Program-made: the position numbers and the translations under genes | Origin: Kribbella aluminosa | GTDB lineage: Bacteria > Actinomycetota > Actinomycetes > Propionibacteriales > Kribbellaceae | Direction of reading: 5' to 3' | Length of the DNA: 64,000 bases | NCBI RefSeq assembly: GCF_017876295.1 | Contig: NZ_JAGINT010000002.1 | Span: 2,170,001 to 2,234,000, forward strand | The notes under the pieces: model-generated | What the model was told of the DNA's origin: nothing | The model's database searches: none | The model's input: the letters and a program-made list of their open reading frames with translations, nothing else | Shown here: positions 40,584-49,525 of the stretch, piece after piece | How positions within the stretch are numbered: position 1 is the stretch's first letter | Layout: every line of letters starts with the position of its first letter

Positions 40584-41842
40584 TTGTGGTGGGCAAGGAC
40601 CAGGTCGTTGCAGAGGGACCAGATCTGTTCTACGGGGAGGGTTCCTGCGGTTGCGGGGTCGAGCATGACGGCCTGGCGGATTGCTCGGGGGTCCTCGGTG
40701 AGGGCTGCTTGGACGGTCAGCTCGGCGACGTTCAGGTACGAGCGGTTGAGGGCCGCGCACTGGGATGGGAGGTCGCCTACCGCGGTTGGCTGGATGCCCG
40801 AAGCGTCCACCAGCGACGGGACCTCGACGACGGCCCCGGACTGCAGGTTGGAGATCAGGCCGGTGTTGGGGACGTTGGCGTAGACCGTGCGCGGGGTGCC
40901 CGTCACGATGCTGTGGATGATCTGCGGGGCGTATTCCATCGTGGGTTCTACCTCGACGGGGTTGCCGGACTTCAGGGCGTTGCGGGTTTGTTCGTACGTC
41001 GCCAGGTTCTCCGCGACGATGTCGAGGTACGCGCCGACCGGTAGCCGGAGCCGTTCGACCTCGCTGGTGTGGCCGAGGTACCAGGGCACGTACTCCGAGG
41101 AGTGTTCGCTGGTCTCGGTCGGGTAGAAGCCGAGGCGTCGGTACATGTCGACGCGGACCCGCCGGAGCAGCTCCGGGTCGGTCGCGATCGCCTCGTCCAG
41201 CCGGTCGTACAGGTTCTCCCGGCCGCGTTCGAAGCGCAGTACCCACGACTGGTGGTTGACGCCGGCGGCCAGGTAGGTGACGTCGTCGTACGGTACGCCG
41301 ACCAGCTCGGACAGGCCCTGCATCGTCCAGTACACCGAGTGGCAGAGGCCGACGACGTTCCGGACGCCGAGCGCCTTCAGGTACCAGACGTTCATCACCA
41401 TCGGGTTGGTGTAGTTGAGCAGCCAGGCGTCCGGGCAGACCTCCTTGATGTCGTCGGCGAGGCCTCGCAGTACCGGGAAGGTCCGGAGCGCGCGGAACAC
41501 GCCGCCGACGCCGAGCGTGTCGCCGATCGTCTGCCGCAGCCCGTACCGCGCCGGGATGTCGAAGTCGACGTGCGTGGCCGCGTTCATGCCGACCTGCACG
41601 ATGTTGATCACGAAGTCGGCCCCGTCGAGCGCTGCCCGGCGCTCGAGGTGCGTGGTGATCTGCGGGGTCACGTCGTGCTCGCGAGCGATGTACGCCGCGG
41701 CCGCTGCCGCCGTGCCCAGCCGCTCGGGATCGATGTCGTGCAGCCGGATCTCCAGCGGCCCCAGCTCGAGACCGAACAGATCGGCCAGCAGCCCTTGCGT
41801 GAACACCACGCTGCCCGCTCCGATGAACGCGATCGTCGTCAT
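40547..41842 (-). CDS. Glycoside hydrolase family 4, alpha-galactosidase/glucosidase-like
   Basis: A 431-residue GH4 enzyme, which uses NAD and a divalent metal in an oxidation-elimination mechanism. The N-terminal nucleotide site is IAFIGAGSVVFTQGLLADLF. The catalytic region has NYTNPMVMNVWYLKALGVRN, GLCHSVYWTMQGL (Cys and His metal ligands) and AGVNHQSWVLRFERG. GH4 covers alpha-glucosidases, alpha-galactosidases, alpha-glucuronidases and 6-phospho-glycosidases; pairing with an ABC importer argues for unphosphorylated substrates. It overlaps the PfkB gene as ATGA. Preferred substrate unknown. Confidence 0.88.
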   Translation of the reverse strand: MTTIAFIGAGSVVFTQGLLADLFGLELGPLEIRLHDIDPERLGTAAAAAAYIAREHDVTPQITTHLERRAALDGADFVINIVQVGMNAATHVDFDIPARYGLRQTIGDTLGVGGVFRALRTFPVLRGLADDIKEVCPDAWLLNYTNPMVMNVWYLKALGVRNVVGLCHSVYWTMQGLSELVGVPYDDVTYLAAGVNHQSWVLRFERGRENLYDRLDEAIATDPELLRRVRVDMYRRLGFYPTETSEHSSEYVPWYLGHTSEVERLRLPVGAYLDIVAENLATYEQTRNALKSGNPVEVEPTMEYAPQIIHSIVTGTPRTVYANVPNTGLISNLQSGAVVEVPSLVDASGIQPTAVGDLPSQCAALNRSYLNVAELTVQAALTEDPRAIRQAVMLDPATAGTLPVEQIWSLCNDLVLAHHNYLDPPLRAVLR

Positions 41843-42774
41843 GGCGTCACACTCCCGATGGCCTCGTCCCAGGACGGTTGCGCCGCGGTCCCGCCGGCGC
41901 CGCGGGTGGACAGCGAACCGCAGGCGGCCGCGATCGCGAGTGCTCGGTCCGGCTTGGATCCGTTCAGTACGGCGGCCACCCACCCGGCGTCGAAGCTGTC
42001 GCCGGCGCCGACGGCGTCGACCGTGTCCACCTTGAGCGCCGGCGCGGTGATGACCTTGGACCCGTTGTGGGCAAGGGCCCCCTGCGAACCGTTCTTGACG
42101 ACGACGAGCGTTCCTCCGCGGGCCAGTCGGCGCGCGAGGATGCCGGCCGCGTCCTCGACCGAGTGATGGCCGGTGAGCGCCAGCGCCTCGGCCGCGTTGG
42201 GCAGGAAGTAGTCCGTGACCCGCAGCACCGGGTCGAGAACCATCCGGTCCCACTTCCCGGCCGGATCGTCGTTCGGATCCAGCGAAGTGGTCGCCTTGGC
42301 CGCCTTGGCCTCCTTGAAGATCCCCGCCAGCCCGGCCGCCAACTCCGGCATCAGGTAGAACGACCCCGCATGGACGTGCCGCACCGACCTGATCAGGGTG
42401 CGCGGCACATCCTCCGCCGAAGTACTCGGCAAACATCCCGGGGAGGTCAGGATCGCGCGATCGTCGCCCGACGTGAGGATCGTCGTCAGCGGTGTCGGCA
42501 ACGAAGGGTCCACCGCCAGCGCGTCGACATTCACCCCGCGGTCGGACAACGCCGTACGCACGAAGTCGCCCGCCGGATCGTCACCGACCCGCCCGGCGAA
42601 CGCGACCCGTAGCCCGAGCCGGGCCGCGCCGCAGGCCATGATCGAGGCGGAGCCGCCGAGGACGAGGGAGCCGTGCGGAACGAGTCGCTCCCGCTGGCCG
42701 AAAACGATCGGCTGGTCGACGGGCCCGACAACCACGTCGGGGTTCGCGTCGCCGATCACGAGTAGGTCGAACAT
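41839..42774 (-). CDS. PfkB-family carbohydrate kinase
   Basis: A 311-residue sugar kinase of the ribokinase/PfkB family. N-terminal motif DLLVIGDANPDVVVG; substrate-site region LVLGGSASIMACGAARLGLR; C-terminal signature DAVGAGDSFDAGWVAAVLNG with the catalytic Asp. It probably phosphorylates the monosaccharide released by the GH4 enzyme. ATG 42774 (MFDLLVIGD) was chosen; the longer frame upstream runs into the permease gene. It lies 4 bases after the permease stop and overlaps the GH4 start. Confidence 0.9.
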   Translation of the reverse strand: MFDLLVIGDANPDVVVGPVDQPIVFGQRERLVPHGSLVLGGSASIMACGAARLGLRVAFAGRVGDDPAGDFVRTALSDRGVNVDALAVDPSLPTPLTTILTSGDDRAILTSPGCLPSTSAEDVPRTLIRSVRHVHAGSFYLMPELAAGLAGIFKEAKAAKATTSLDPNDDPAGKWDRMVLDPVLRVTDYFLPNAAEALALTGHHSVEDAAGILARRLARGGTLVVVKNGSQGALAHNGSKVITAPALKVDTVDAVGAGDSFDAGWVAAVLNGSKPDRALAIAAACGSLSTRGAGGTAAQPSWDEAIGSVTP

Positions 42775-42778
42775 CTTG

Positions 42779-43591
42779 TCAGCCTTTGAGTCCGGTGGAT
42801 GCCAGCGAGCGGATGAACGCCTTCTGGGCAAGGAGGAACCCCAGCAGGACCGGCAGCACCGTGATGACGTTGCCGGCCATCACGGCCGACCACTGGGTGT
42901 GGTGCTGCCCCTGGAACGTCGTCAGTCCCAGCTGGAGGGTGTATGTGGAGTCGCTGTTGATCGCGATCAACGGCCAGGTCAGGTCGTTCCAGGTGGCGAG
43001 GAAGGTCAGTACGGCGACCGTGCTGAGCGCCGGCCGGGCGAGCGGCAGCACGATCGACACCAGGATCCGTAGCCGCCCGCAGCCGTCGATCCAGGCGGCC
43101 TCCTCGAGCTCGCGGGGCAGCGAGACGAAGAACTGCCGGAACAGAAAAACGGAAAGCGGTGTCACGAGTGAGGGGACGATCAGCGCACCGAGGGTGTCGA
43201 TCAGTCCGAGCTGCTTCATCACCAGGAACGTCGGGATCATCGTGAGCTGGAACGGGATCACCATCGTGGCCAGCATCAGCCCGAGCACGAGCTTCGACCC
43301 GGCGAACCGGATCCGCGCGAACGCGTACCCGCCGAGCGATCCGAGCACCAGGTTCGCGGTCACGGCGACCGCGGAAACGATGAAGGAATTCAGGAACCAG
43401 CGCGGAAACAGTGCGTTTCCGAGCACGTACCGGTACCCGTCGAACTTGATGCTGTGCGGCCACAACGCGGGCGGAAAGCGGTTGATTTCCGCGTTGCTCA
43501 TCACCGAACTGACCAGCAGCCAGATCAGCGGCAACGCGAACAGCAACGCCAGCGGCGCGAGGACGAGGTGCCATCCGCTGATCCGTCTCAT
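42779..43591 (-). CDS. Carbohydrate ABC importer permease, MalG type
   Basis: A 270-residue permease with six hydrophobic helices. The first is LVLAPLALLFALPLIWLLVS. The EAA loop reads LEEAAWIDGCGRLRILVSIV near residue 175, and the tail ends AQKAFIRSLASTGLKG, the typical MalG-type end. It overlaps the MalF-type gene as ATGA and precedes the PfkB gene by four bases. Confidence 0.93.
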   Translation of the reverse strand: MRRISGWHLVLAPLALLFALPLIWLLVSSVMSNAEINRFPPALWPHSIKFDGYRYVLGNALFPRWFLNSFIVSAVAVTANLVLGSLGGYAFARIRFAGSKLVLGLMLATMVIPFQLTMIPTFLVMKQLGLIDTLGALIVPSLVTPLSVFLFRQFFVSLPRELEEAAWIDGCGRLRILVSIVLPLARPALSTVAVLTFLATWNDLTWPLIAINSDSTYTLQLGLTTFQGQHHTQWSAVMAGNVITVLPVLLGFLLAQKAFIRSLASTGLKG

Positions 43592-44520
43592 CGGGCCGCC
43601 ACCCGCCGCCGGTAGAGCTGCAACGCGACGCCGACCACCAGGAGCGCGACCGCCAGCGTGTACGCCGCTGCCGCGCTGTACCCGGCCGTGAACGTCTTGA
43701 ACGCCTTCTCCCAGATGAAGTACACGATCACCGTCGTCGACCCGAGCGGCCCGCCCTTCGTGGTGACGAACACCAGGTCGAAGACCTGCAACGCGTTGAT
43801 CGTCTGGAACAGCAGCAGGAAGATCGACACCGGCGCCAGCGCGGGCAGCGTGACATGCCGCAGTACGCCCCAACGACCCGCGCCGTCGATGCGTGCGGCC
43901 TCGACCAGCTCGCCCGAAACCCCTTGCAGACCGGCCAAGTAGACGATCACGCAGAAGCCGGTGCCGCTCCACAACGAGATCGCGACCAGCAGGTACAGCG
44001 CCTGTCCCGGATCGCTGAAGAACCCCTGCGCGGGCAGTCCGGCCTTGTGCAGCAGGGAGTTCGCGACGCCGAACTCGGGATCCAGTACGAACGAGAACAG
44101 CACGCCCTGCGCCGCCGCCGACACCACGAACGGTACGAACACCAAGGTCCGGTAGAGCCCGATCAGCGCGATCTTCCGGTCCAGCGCGATCGCGATCGCG
44201 AGCCCCGCGATCACACTCAGCGGTACGTAGAGCGCCGTGTAGACGAGCGTGTGCGAGACCGCCGAGCCGAACGTCGGATCCGTCAGCAGCGCCTTGTAGT
44301 TCGCCAGGCCGACCCACTCGCTCGGGGAGACCAGGTCGTTGACCTGGAACGACAGCAGCAACGACCACAACACGGGTACGACGCTGAGCCCGAGGATGAT
44401 CACCACCGACGGACTCACGAACGCCCAGCCGGTCGCCCCTTCACCCCGCCGGCGCCGCTTGGCCGCCCGGCTGCGCGGATCGACGGTGAACGTCCCGACC
44501 ACGCTGCTATGACCGGCCAT
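43588..44520 (-). CDS. Carbohydrate ABC importer permease, MalF type
   Basis: A 310-residue permease with a long basic N-terminal cytosolic segment (DPRSRAAKRRRRGEG), then six helices beginning WAFVSPSVVIILGLSVVPVL. The EAA loop is LVEAARIDGAGRWGVLRHVT. The start ATG 44520 overlaps the stop of the binding-protein gene by one base; the frame is open ten codons further but that region is inside the binding-protein gene. Together with the MalG-type subunit it forms the channel; no ATPase gene is in the cluster, so a shared MsiK-like ATPase is likely. Confidence 0.92.
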   Translation of the reverse strand: MAGHSSVVGTFTVDPRSRAAKRRRRGEGATGWAFVSPSVVIILGLSVVPVLWSLLLSFQVNDLVSPSEWVGLANYKALLTDPTFGSAVSHTLVYTALYVPLSVIAGLAIAIALDRKIALIGLYRTLVFVPFVVSAAAQGVLFSFVLDPEFGVANSLLHKAGLPAQGFFSDPGQALYLLVAISLWSGTGFCVIVYLAGLQGVSGELVEAARIDGAGRWGVLRHVTLPALAPVSIFLLLFQTINALQVFDLVFVTTKGGPLGSTTVIVYFIWEKAFKTFTAGYSAAAAYTLAVALLVVGVALQLYRRRVAAR

Positions 44521-45819
44521 CAGCTCGGCACCGCCAGCAACTGGTTGCACTGGTCAACGGCCTGTTTCAACGCGTCCGCCGGGCTCTGCTTCCCCAGCAG
44601 TACGGCCGCGATCGCCTGCCCGACCTGCTCCGAGATCTTCGGGTACGTCGTGATCGTCGGCCGCACCTTCGCGGTGTCGAGGACCTTCACGAACACCTCC
44701 AGCCCGTTCGTCTCGGCCGAGTGCTTCTTCCAGGCCGGCAGGTCCGCGGTCGCCTTGGTGATCGGCAAGCTGCCGCCCTTGATGTCCCACTGGATGTCCT
44801 GCGCCGGTTCGGCCAGCCAGCTGACGAACTCGGTCGCCGCCTTCACCTTCGCCTTGCCGTTGTCGAAGATCGTCCAGGTGTCCGGCCCGGAGATCGTCAC
44901 CGGCTTCCCGGAGTACGTCGGCAACGGTACGACGCCGTAGTCGATCCCGGCGTCCTTCAGTGCCGGGAGCTGCCAGGGGCCGGTGGCAACCATTCCCATC
45001 CGCCCGCCGAGGAACACCTGGTACAGCTGCTCGCTGCCGGGCTTCGGGTCGACGTACAGCGACTTGTCGGTGCGCAGCCTGTCGAGGGTGCCGAGTGCCT
45101 GCTCGCCGACGGCGTCGAACCCGACCTTCTTGCCGTCGCCGCTGACCACGTCGCCGCCGAGGTCCCAGATCATCGGCCAGATCCGCCAGACCGTGTCCTC
45201 GTCGCCGACGCCCGGCCAGCCGGTGCCGAAGACGCCCTTCGCCGGGTTGGTCAACTGCTTGGCGGTGGCAACGAAGTCGTCCCAGGTCCAGCCGTCCTTC
45301 GGCGGCGCGACGCCGGCGGCCCTTGAACAGCAACTTGTTGTAGACCACGCAGAGCGAGTCGAGCAGCGCGGGCGCGGCCCGGACCTTGCCCTTGACGCTG
45401 ACCGCGTCCTTCGCGGCCGGCCAGTAGTCGTCGATCTTCAGCTGTCCGGTCAGGTCGGCGACCTTCGGGCTCTTCGTCAGGCTGGCGAGGTCGGACCCGA
45501 AGATGTACGCGATGTCCGGGTAGGACCCCGCCGCCAGCCCCGCGGTGACCTTCTGCAGCATGCTGTCCGCGGTCACCCCGCCACCGCCGCCGACCACCTT
45601 GATCTTCGGGTGGCTCTGGTTGAACGCGGCGATCAGCGAGTCGATCGCCGCCTTGCCCAGATCCACCTGGCCGTGCCACAGATCGAGCGTGACGACACCG
45701 TCGGCGCCGGCGCCCTGGCCGTCGTTCTTGCCGCAGGCCGCCAGTGTTCCGGCGGCAGCCGCGGCGGCCGCGGCCCGGAGGACGTCGCGGCGGGACAGGT
45801 TTCGAGCATGCTGAGACAT
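44520..45819 (-). pseudogene. Sugar ABC importer binding lipoprotein, frameshifted
   Basis: A family 1 extracellular sugar-binding protein in two frames. The first begins with a Tat-like RRDVLRAAAAAAAAGTLAAC with lipid Cys29 and runs through VTLDLWHGQVDLGKAAIDSL to CVVYNKLLFK. The second continues AAGVAPPKDGWTWDDFVATA to the end at 44520. One extra base in the CCC run at 45320-45322 separates them, and the total is 3n+1 bases. Repaired, it is a normal 432-residue protein. It heads the leftward importer operon, with GGAG six bases before the ATG. Confidence 0.8.
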
Positions 45820-45853
45820 GTCGGTCTCCAGAAAGGGAGCAGGAAAAGGAGTT

Positions 45854-46062
45854 TCAGCAGGTCTTGCGGACGTACCCGGAGTTGCCCGGGACGGACAGGT
45901 CCGCATCGCCCTGCACGATCGACAGCGTTCCGCCGTACTGCGAACACGCTTTCCGGCGGCCGCTGTCGGTGGAGTCGATCACGATCACGTTGTTGCCGAA
46001 GGCACTGACGTCGCGGGTTTCGACCGCGCTGCTACGAGCAGGCGGCGGGTGCGTCTGGACAC
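45854..46062 (-). pseudogene. Possible remnant of a small secreted protein gene
   Basis: A GTG at 46062 with GGAG five bases upstream starts MSRRTRRLLVAA, a signal-peptide-like beginning, then changes frame. A second frame carries SAVETRDVSAFGNNVIVIDS and ends DADLSVPGNSGYVRKTC at a TGA (45854). The hydrophobic core of a signal peptide is missing, and the whole is 3n+2 bases, so it may be an internally deleted gene. No family is recognised. Alternatively the coding look is chance. Confidence 0.3.
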
Positions 46063-46274
46063 GATTGCTCCATCGGTCCCGGGGACGCGACCCCGCCTCG
46101 GGTTCTCACCAACCCTGGCGCCGGAAAACCGGACTCCAGACCTTCGGTCTGCTACCGGCTGGGTGCGTCACTGCGGCCAGTTAAGCGACACGCCAGGGGA
46201 GCAGTCAAGCGATCGGGTGCAAACGAGTGCGCGGAACCGCCTGCAGATTGCGGTACTGCGCACCATCTGAGTTC
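46063..46274. other. Gene-free gap before the lacI promoter
   Basis: No convincing gene is seen in these 212 bases between the possible remnant gene and the lacI promoter. It holds one compact hairpin (CAGACC-TTC-GGTCTG at 46137-46151, flanked by CCGG on both sides). No direct or inverted copies of the LacI operator occur on this side. Confidence 0.5.
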
Positions 46275-46323
46275 TTGACATCCGCGATTTAAACCGGTTT
46301 AAATGCTGCTTAAACCGGTTTAA
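46275..46323 (+). promoter_or_regulatory. lacI promoter with two palindromic operators
   Basis: A TTGACA (46275-46280), 17-base spacer and TTTAAA (46298-46303) form a near-ideal promoter. Two palindromes overlap and follow it: TTTAAACCGGTTTAAA (46288-46303) and TTAAACCGGTTTAA (46310-46323). Their centres are 21 bases apart, two helical turns, on the same face of DNA. The central CCGG with A/T flanks is typical of LacI-family sites, so the regulator probably represses its own operon. Confidence 0.8.
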
Positions 46324-46335
46324 AGGAGCGCCAGC

Positions 46336-47367
46336 GTGACGAAACGGCCGACGATCGCGGATGTGGCCCGCCGGGCGGGAGTGTCCAAGGGATCGGTCTC
46401 GTTCGCCCTCAACGGGCGGCCCGGGCTGGCGAGTGCGACCGTGGACAAGATCCTCGCAGCCGCCGACGAGCTCGGCTGGCGGCCGAGCAACCGTGGGCGT
46501 TCGCTGTCGGTGTCGAAGGCGTTCGCGCTCGGCCTGGTGATCACCCGGGATCCAGCGGTGCTGTCGTCGGATCCGTTCTTCCCGGCGTTCATCGCCGGAG
46601 TCGAGAGCGTGCTGTCGACGCACGGCCAGGCACTGGTGCTGCAGGTGGTTGCCGACGGCTCGGAGGCGGACGGCTACCGGCGGCTCGCGCAGGACGCGCG
46701 CGTCGACGGCGTGTTCCTGTCCGACCTCCGGCACGACGACCCGCGGATCGACCTGCTGGTCGAGCTCGGCCTCCCCGCGGTGACCCTGAATCGTCCGGAC
46801 GGTGAGTCGCCGTTCCCCGCCGTCACCCTCGACGACCGGCCGGGCACCGTCGCGGTCGTCGAGCACCTGCTCGGCCTCGGGCATACCCGGATCGCGCACG
46901 TCGCCGGTCCGCCCGCCTTCGTGCACGCGACCGCGCGGTCCACGGCGTTCGTCGCGACCCTGGCCGCGGCCGGGCTGGCGCCGGTGGCGGTCGAGGCCGG
47001 CGACTTCACCGCGGCCGGCGGGATCGAGGCCACCCGGCGGCTGCTCGCGCTGCCGGAGCCGCCGACCGCGATCGTCTACGCGAACGACCGGATGGCGATC
47101 GCGGGCCTCGGCGCCGCCCAGGCCGCGGGCCTGACGGTGCCGGACGACCTGAGCGTCGCCGGCTTCGACGACAGCGAGCTCGCCGAGTACGTCCATCCCG
47201 GGCTGACCACGGTGCGCGCCGATCCGTTCCACTTCGGCGCCGCCGCGGCCCGGACCCTGAACCGGGTCGTCGACGGCGAATCCGACGTACCCGATGTCGA
47301 ACTGCCGCCGGCGGAACTCGTTGTCCGGCGTTCCACTGCTGCACCCCCTGCCGAGGAGGACACATGA
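46336..47367 (+). CDS. LacI-family transcriptional regulator
   Basis: A 343-residue sugar-responsive repressor. The helix-turn-helix and hinge are RPTIADVARRAGVSKGSVSF and ALNGRPGLASATVDKILAAA. The periplasmic-binding-protein-like core has GLVITRDPAVLSSDPFF, VEHLLGLGHTRIAHVAGPPA and LSVAGFDDSELAEYVHPGLT. The start is GTG 46336, seven bases after AAAGGAG. It is the first gene of the rightward sugar operon (its stop overlaps the binding-protein ATG), and two operators precede it. Confidence 0.94.
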   Translation: MTKRPTIADVARRAGVSKGSVSFALNGRPGLASATVDKILAAADELGWRPSNRGRSLSVSKAFALGLVITRDPAVLSSDPFFPAFIAGVESVLSTHGQALVLQVVADGSEADGYRRLAQDARVDGVFLSDLRHDDPRIDLLVELGLPAVTLNRPDGESPFPAVTLDDRPGTVAVVEHLLGLGHTRIAHVAGPPAFVHATARSTAFVATLAAAGLAPVAVEAGDFTAAGGIEATRRLLALPEPPTAIVYANDRMAIAGLGAAQAAGLTVPDDLSVAGFDDSELAEYVHPGLTTVRADPFHFGAAAARTLNRVVDGESDVPDVELPPAELVVRRSTAAPPAEEDT

Positions 47368-48632
47368 GGTTACAAGCTGGACTGCTGGCCATCGCCCTGG
47401 CCGGCTCGCTCGCCGCGTGCGGGAGCGGCGGTGGCGGCGCTGGTGACGCCGGCGCCGCGGCCAAGGCCCGCGGGCCGATCAAGATCTGGTACTCGAACAA
47501 CGCCGAGGAAGTGGCCTGGGGCAAGCAGATGGTCGCGGCCTGGAACGCCCAGCACGCGGACCAGAAGGTCACCGCCCAGGAGATCCCGACCGGGAAGTCG
47601 TCCGAGGAGGTGATCGGCGCCGCGATCACGGCCGGCAACGCGCCGTGCCTGATCTTCAACACCTCACCGGCCTCGGTCTCGCAGTTCCAGAAGCAGGGCG
47701 GCCTGGTTCCGCTGGACGCGTCGTACGTCGAGGAGCGATCGGGGGACGTCGCTCAGCAGTACAAGTCGCCGGACGGCAAGTACTACCAGCTGCCGTGGAA
47801 GTCGAACCCGGTGATGATCTTCTACAACAAGAAGATCTTCGCGAAGGCCGGAATCTCGAATCCCTCGTTGCGGACGTACGACGAGTTCCTCGCGACGTCG
47901 CGGAAGATCGTCGCGTCGAAGGCCGCGAAGTTCGCGATCTATCCGGCGCCGAGCAACGAGTTCTTCCAGTCCTGGTTCGATTTCTACCCGCTGTACGCCG
48001 CCGAGACCGGCGGCAAGCAACTGGTTGCCGACGGCAAGGCAACGTTCGCCTCCGACGAGGGTAGGAAGGTCGCGCAGTTCTGGCGGACTCTGTACGCCGA
48101 GAAGCTCGCCTCGCAGGAGAAGTACACCGGGGACGCGTTCGTGGACGGCACCGCCGCGATGGCGGTCGTAGGCCCGTGGGCGATCGCGACGTACAAGGGC
48201 AAGGCCGACTGGGGCGTCGTCCCGGTGCCGACCTCGTCGGGCAAGCCCGCGGCGGAGATTCACACGTTTTCCGACGCGAAGAACGTCGCGATGTACTCCG
48301 CCTGCCAGAACCGCGGGACGGCCTGGGACGTGCTGAAGTTCGCCACCAGCAAGGAGCAGGACGGCAAGTTCCTGGCCGCGACCGGGCAGATGCCGCTGCG
48401 CAAGGACCTGGCGACGACGTACGCGGACTACTTCACGAAGAACCCTGACTACAAGCTGTTCGCGGACCAGGCCTCGCGGACCGTCGAGGTGCCGAACGTG
48501 CCGAATTCGATCACGATCTGGCAGACCTTCCGTGATGCCTACTCCAAGTCGGTGATCTTCGGTCAGCAGGACGTCGGCGCGGCCCTGGACGGCGCCGCAC
48601 AGAAGGTCGATCAGCTCGTCAAACAGTCATGA
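47364..48632 (+). CDS. Sugar ABC importer binding lipoprotein
   Basis: A 422-residue family 1 solute-binding lipoprotein. The signal peptide LLAIALAGSLAACGSGGGG has the lipid Cys19. Family features include IKIWYSNNAEEVAWGKQMVA, PWKSNPVMIFYNKKIFAKAG, and DGTAAMAVVGPWAIATYKGK. It overlaps lacI (ATGA) and the next permease, forming one operon. It is not closely similar to the leftward binding protein, so the two importers likely take up different sugars. The ligand is unknown; beta-mannosides are suggested by the GH130 gene downstream. Confidence 0.93.
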   Translation: MRLQAGLLAIALAGSLAACGSGGGGAGDAGAAAKARGPIKIWYSNNAEEVAWGKQMVAAWNAQHADQKVTAQEIPTGKSSEEVIGAAITAGNAPCLIFNTSPASVSQFQKQGGLVPLDASYVEERSGDVAQQYKSPDGKYYQLPWKSNPVMIFYNKKIFAKAGISNPSLRTYDEFLATSRKIVASKAAKFAIYPAPSNEFFQSWFDFYPLYAAETGGKQLVADGKATFASDEGRKVAQFWRTLYAEKLASQEKYTGDAFVDGTAAMAVVGPWAIATYKGKADWGVVPVPTSSGKPAAEIHTFSDAKNVAMYSACQNRGTAWDVLKFATSKEQDGKFLAATGQMPLRKDLATTYADYFTKNPDYKLFADQASRTVEVPNVPNSITIWQTFRDAYSKSVIFGQQDVGAALDGAAQKVDQLVKQS

Positions 48633-49525
48633 GACGTGGGCTGATCGGCCGGCTCCTCGGTGCGCACCCGGTCGGGACGGCGTTCGTCACGCCGTACGTC
48701 GTGTTCCTGGCCGCGGTGTTCGCGTATCCGCTCGGGTTCGCCGTGTACATGTCGTTCCACGACTACTTCTTCGCGGCGCCCGGCGCGGTCGTGGAGCGGC
48801 CGTTCGTCGGGTTCGACAACTACGTGACGGTGCTGTCGGATCCCGCCGTACGGCGGGCGTTCGGGAACGTGCTGATCTTCCTGGTGATCAACGTTCCGCT
48901 GACCGTCGTGCTGTCGCTGGTGCTGGCGAACGCGCTGAACGCGGCGATCCGGTGGCGGACATTCTTCCGGGTGTCGTACTACGTCCCCTACGTCACGGCT
49001 TCCGTTGCGGTCGTCGGGGTCTGGCTGTTCCTGTTCAACTCGAACGGCCTGGTCAACTCCGTCCTCGGCCCGCTCGCGCCGGACCCGTCCTGGCTGGTGA
49101 ACTCCGGGCTGGCGATGCCGACGGTGGCGATCTACGTGACGTGGAAACAGCTCGGATTCTTCATCCTGCTCTACCTGGCCGCGCTGCAGAACGTTTCCAG
49201 GGACCTGTACGAGGCCGCGGCGATGGACGGCGCGGGACGGTGGAAATCGTTTCTCAACGTGACCGTTCCGGGCGTCCGGCCGGCGACCACGCTGGTCGTG
49301 CTGCTCGCCACGGTCACCGGCGCGAACCTGTTCACCGAGCCGTACCTGCTGACTGGCGGCGGTGGACCGGACGGTGCGTCGGCGTCACCGGTCCTGATCA
49401 TGTACCAGCGCGGAATCGAGCAGGGAAACCCGGATGTCGGTTCCGCGATCGGCGTTCTGCTGGTGATCGGCGTACTGCTGCTCGCACTGATCGAGCGTCG
49501 CTTCGTGGGGAAGGAGGAGTCATGA
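48629..49525 (+). CDS. Sugar ABC importer permease, MalF type
   Basis: A 298-residue permease with six helices, the first TPYVVFLAAVFAYPLGFAVY. The EAA coupling loop reads LYEAAAMDGAGRWKSFLNVT near residue 192, followed by TEPYLLTGGGGPDGASASPV, a common MalF-type loop. ATGA overlaps join it to both neighbours. Works with the MalG-type subunit and the lipoprotein at 47364. Confidence 0.93.
   Translation: MRRGLIGRLLGAHPVGTAFVTPYVVFLAAVFAYPLGFAVYMSFHDYFFAAPGAVVERPFVGFDNYVTVLSDPAVRRAFGNVLIFLVINVPLTVVLSLVLANALNAAIRWRTFFRVSYYVPYVTASVAVVGVWLFLFNSNGLVNSVLGPLAPDPSWLVNSGLAMPTVAIYVTWKQLGFFILLYLAALQNVSRDLYEAAAMDGAGRWKSFLNVTVPGVRPATTLVVLLATVTGANLFTEPYLLTGGGGPDGASASPVLIMYQRGIEQGNPDVGSAIGVLLVIGVLLLALIERRFVGKEES

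Noticed and set aside
46130..46158. tRNA-like or regulatory hairpin (CAGACC-TTC-GGTCTG within CCGG)
   Set aside because: A single short stem in a gene-free gap; no cloverleaf arms, no T tract, and no gene it would terminate.
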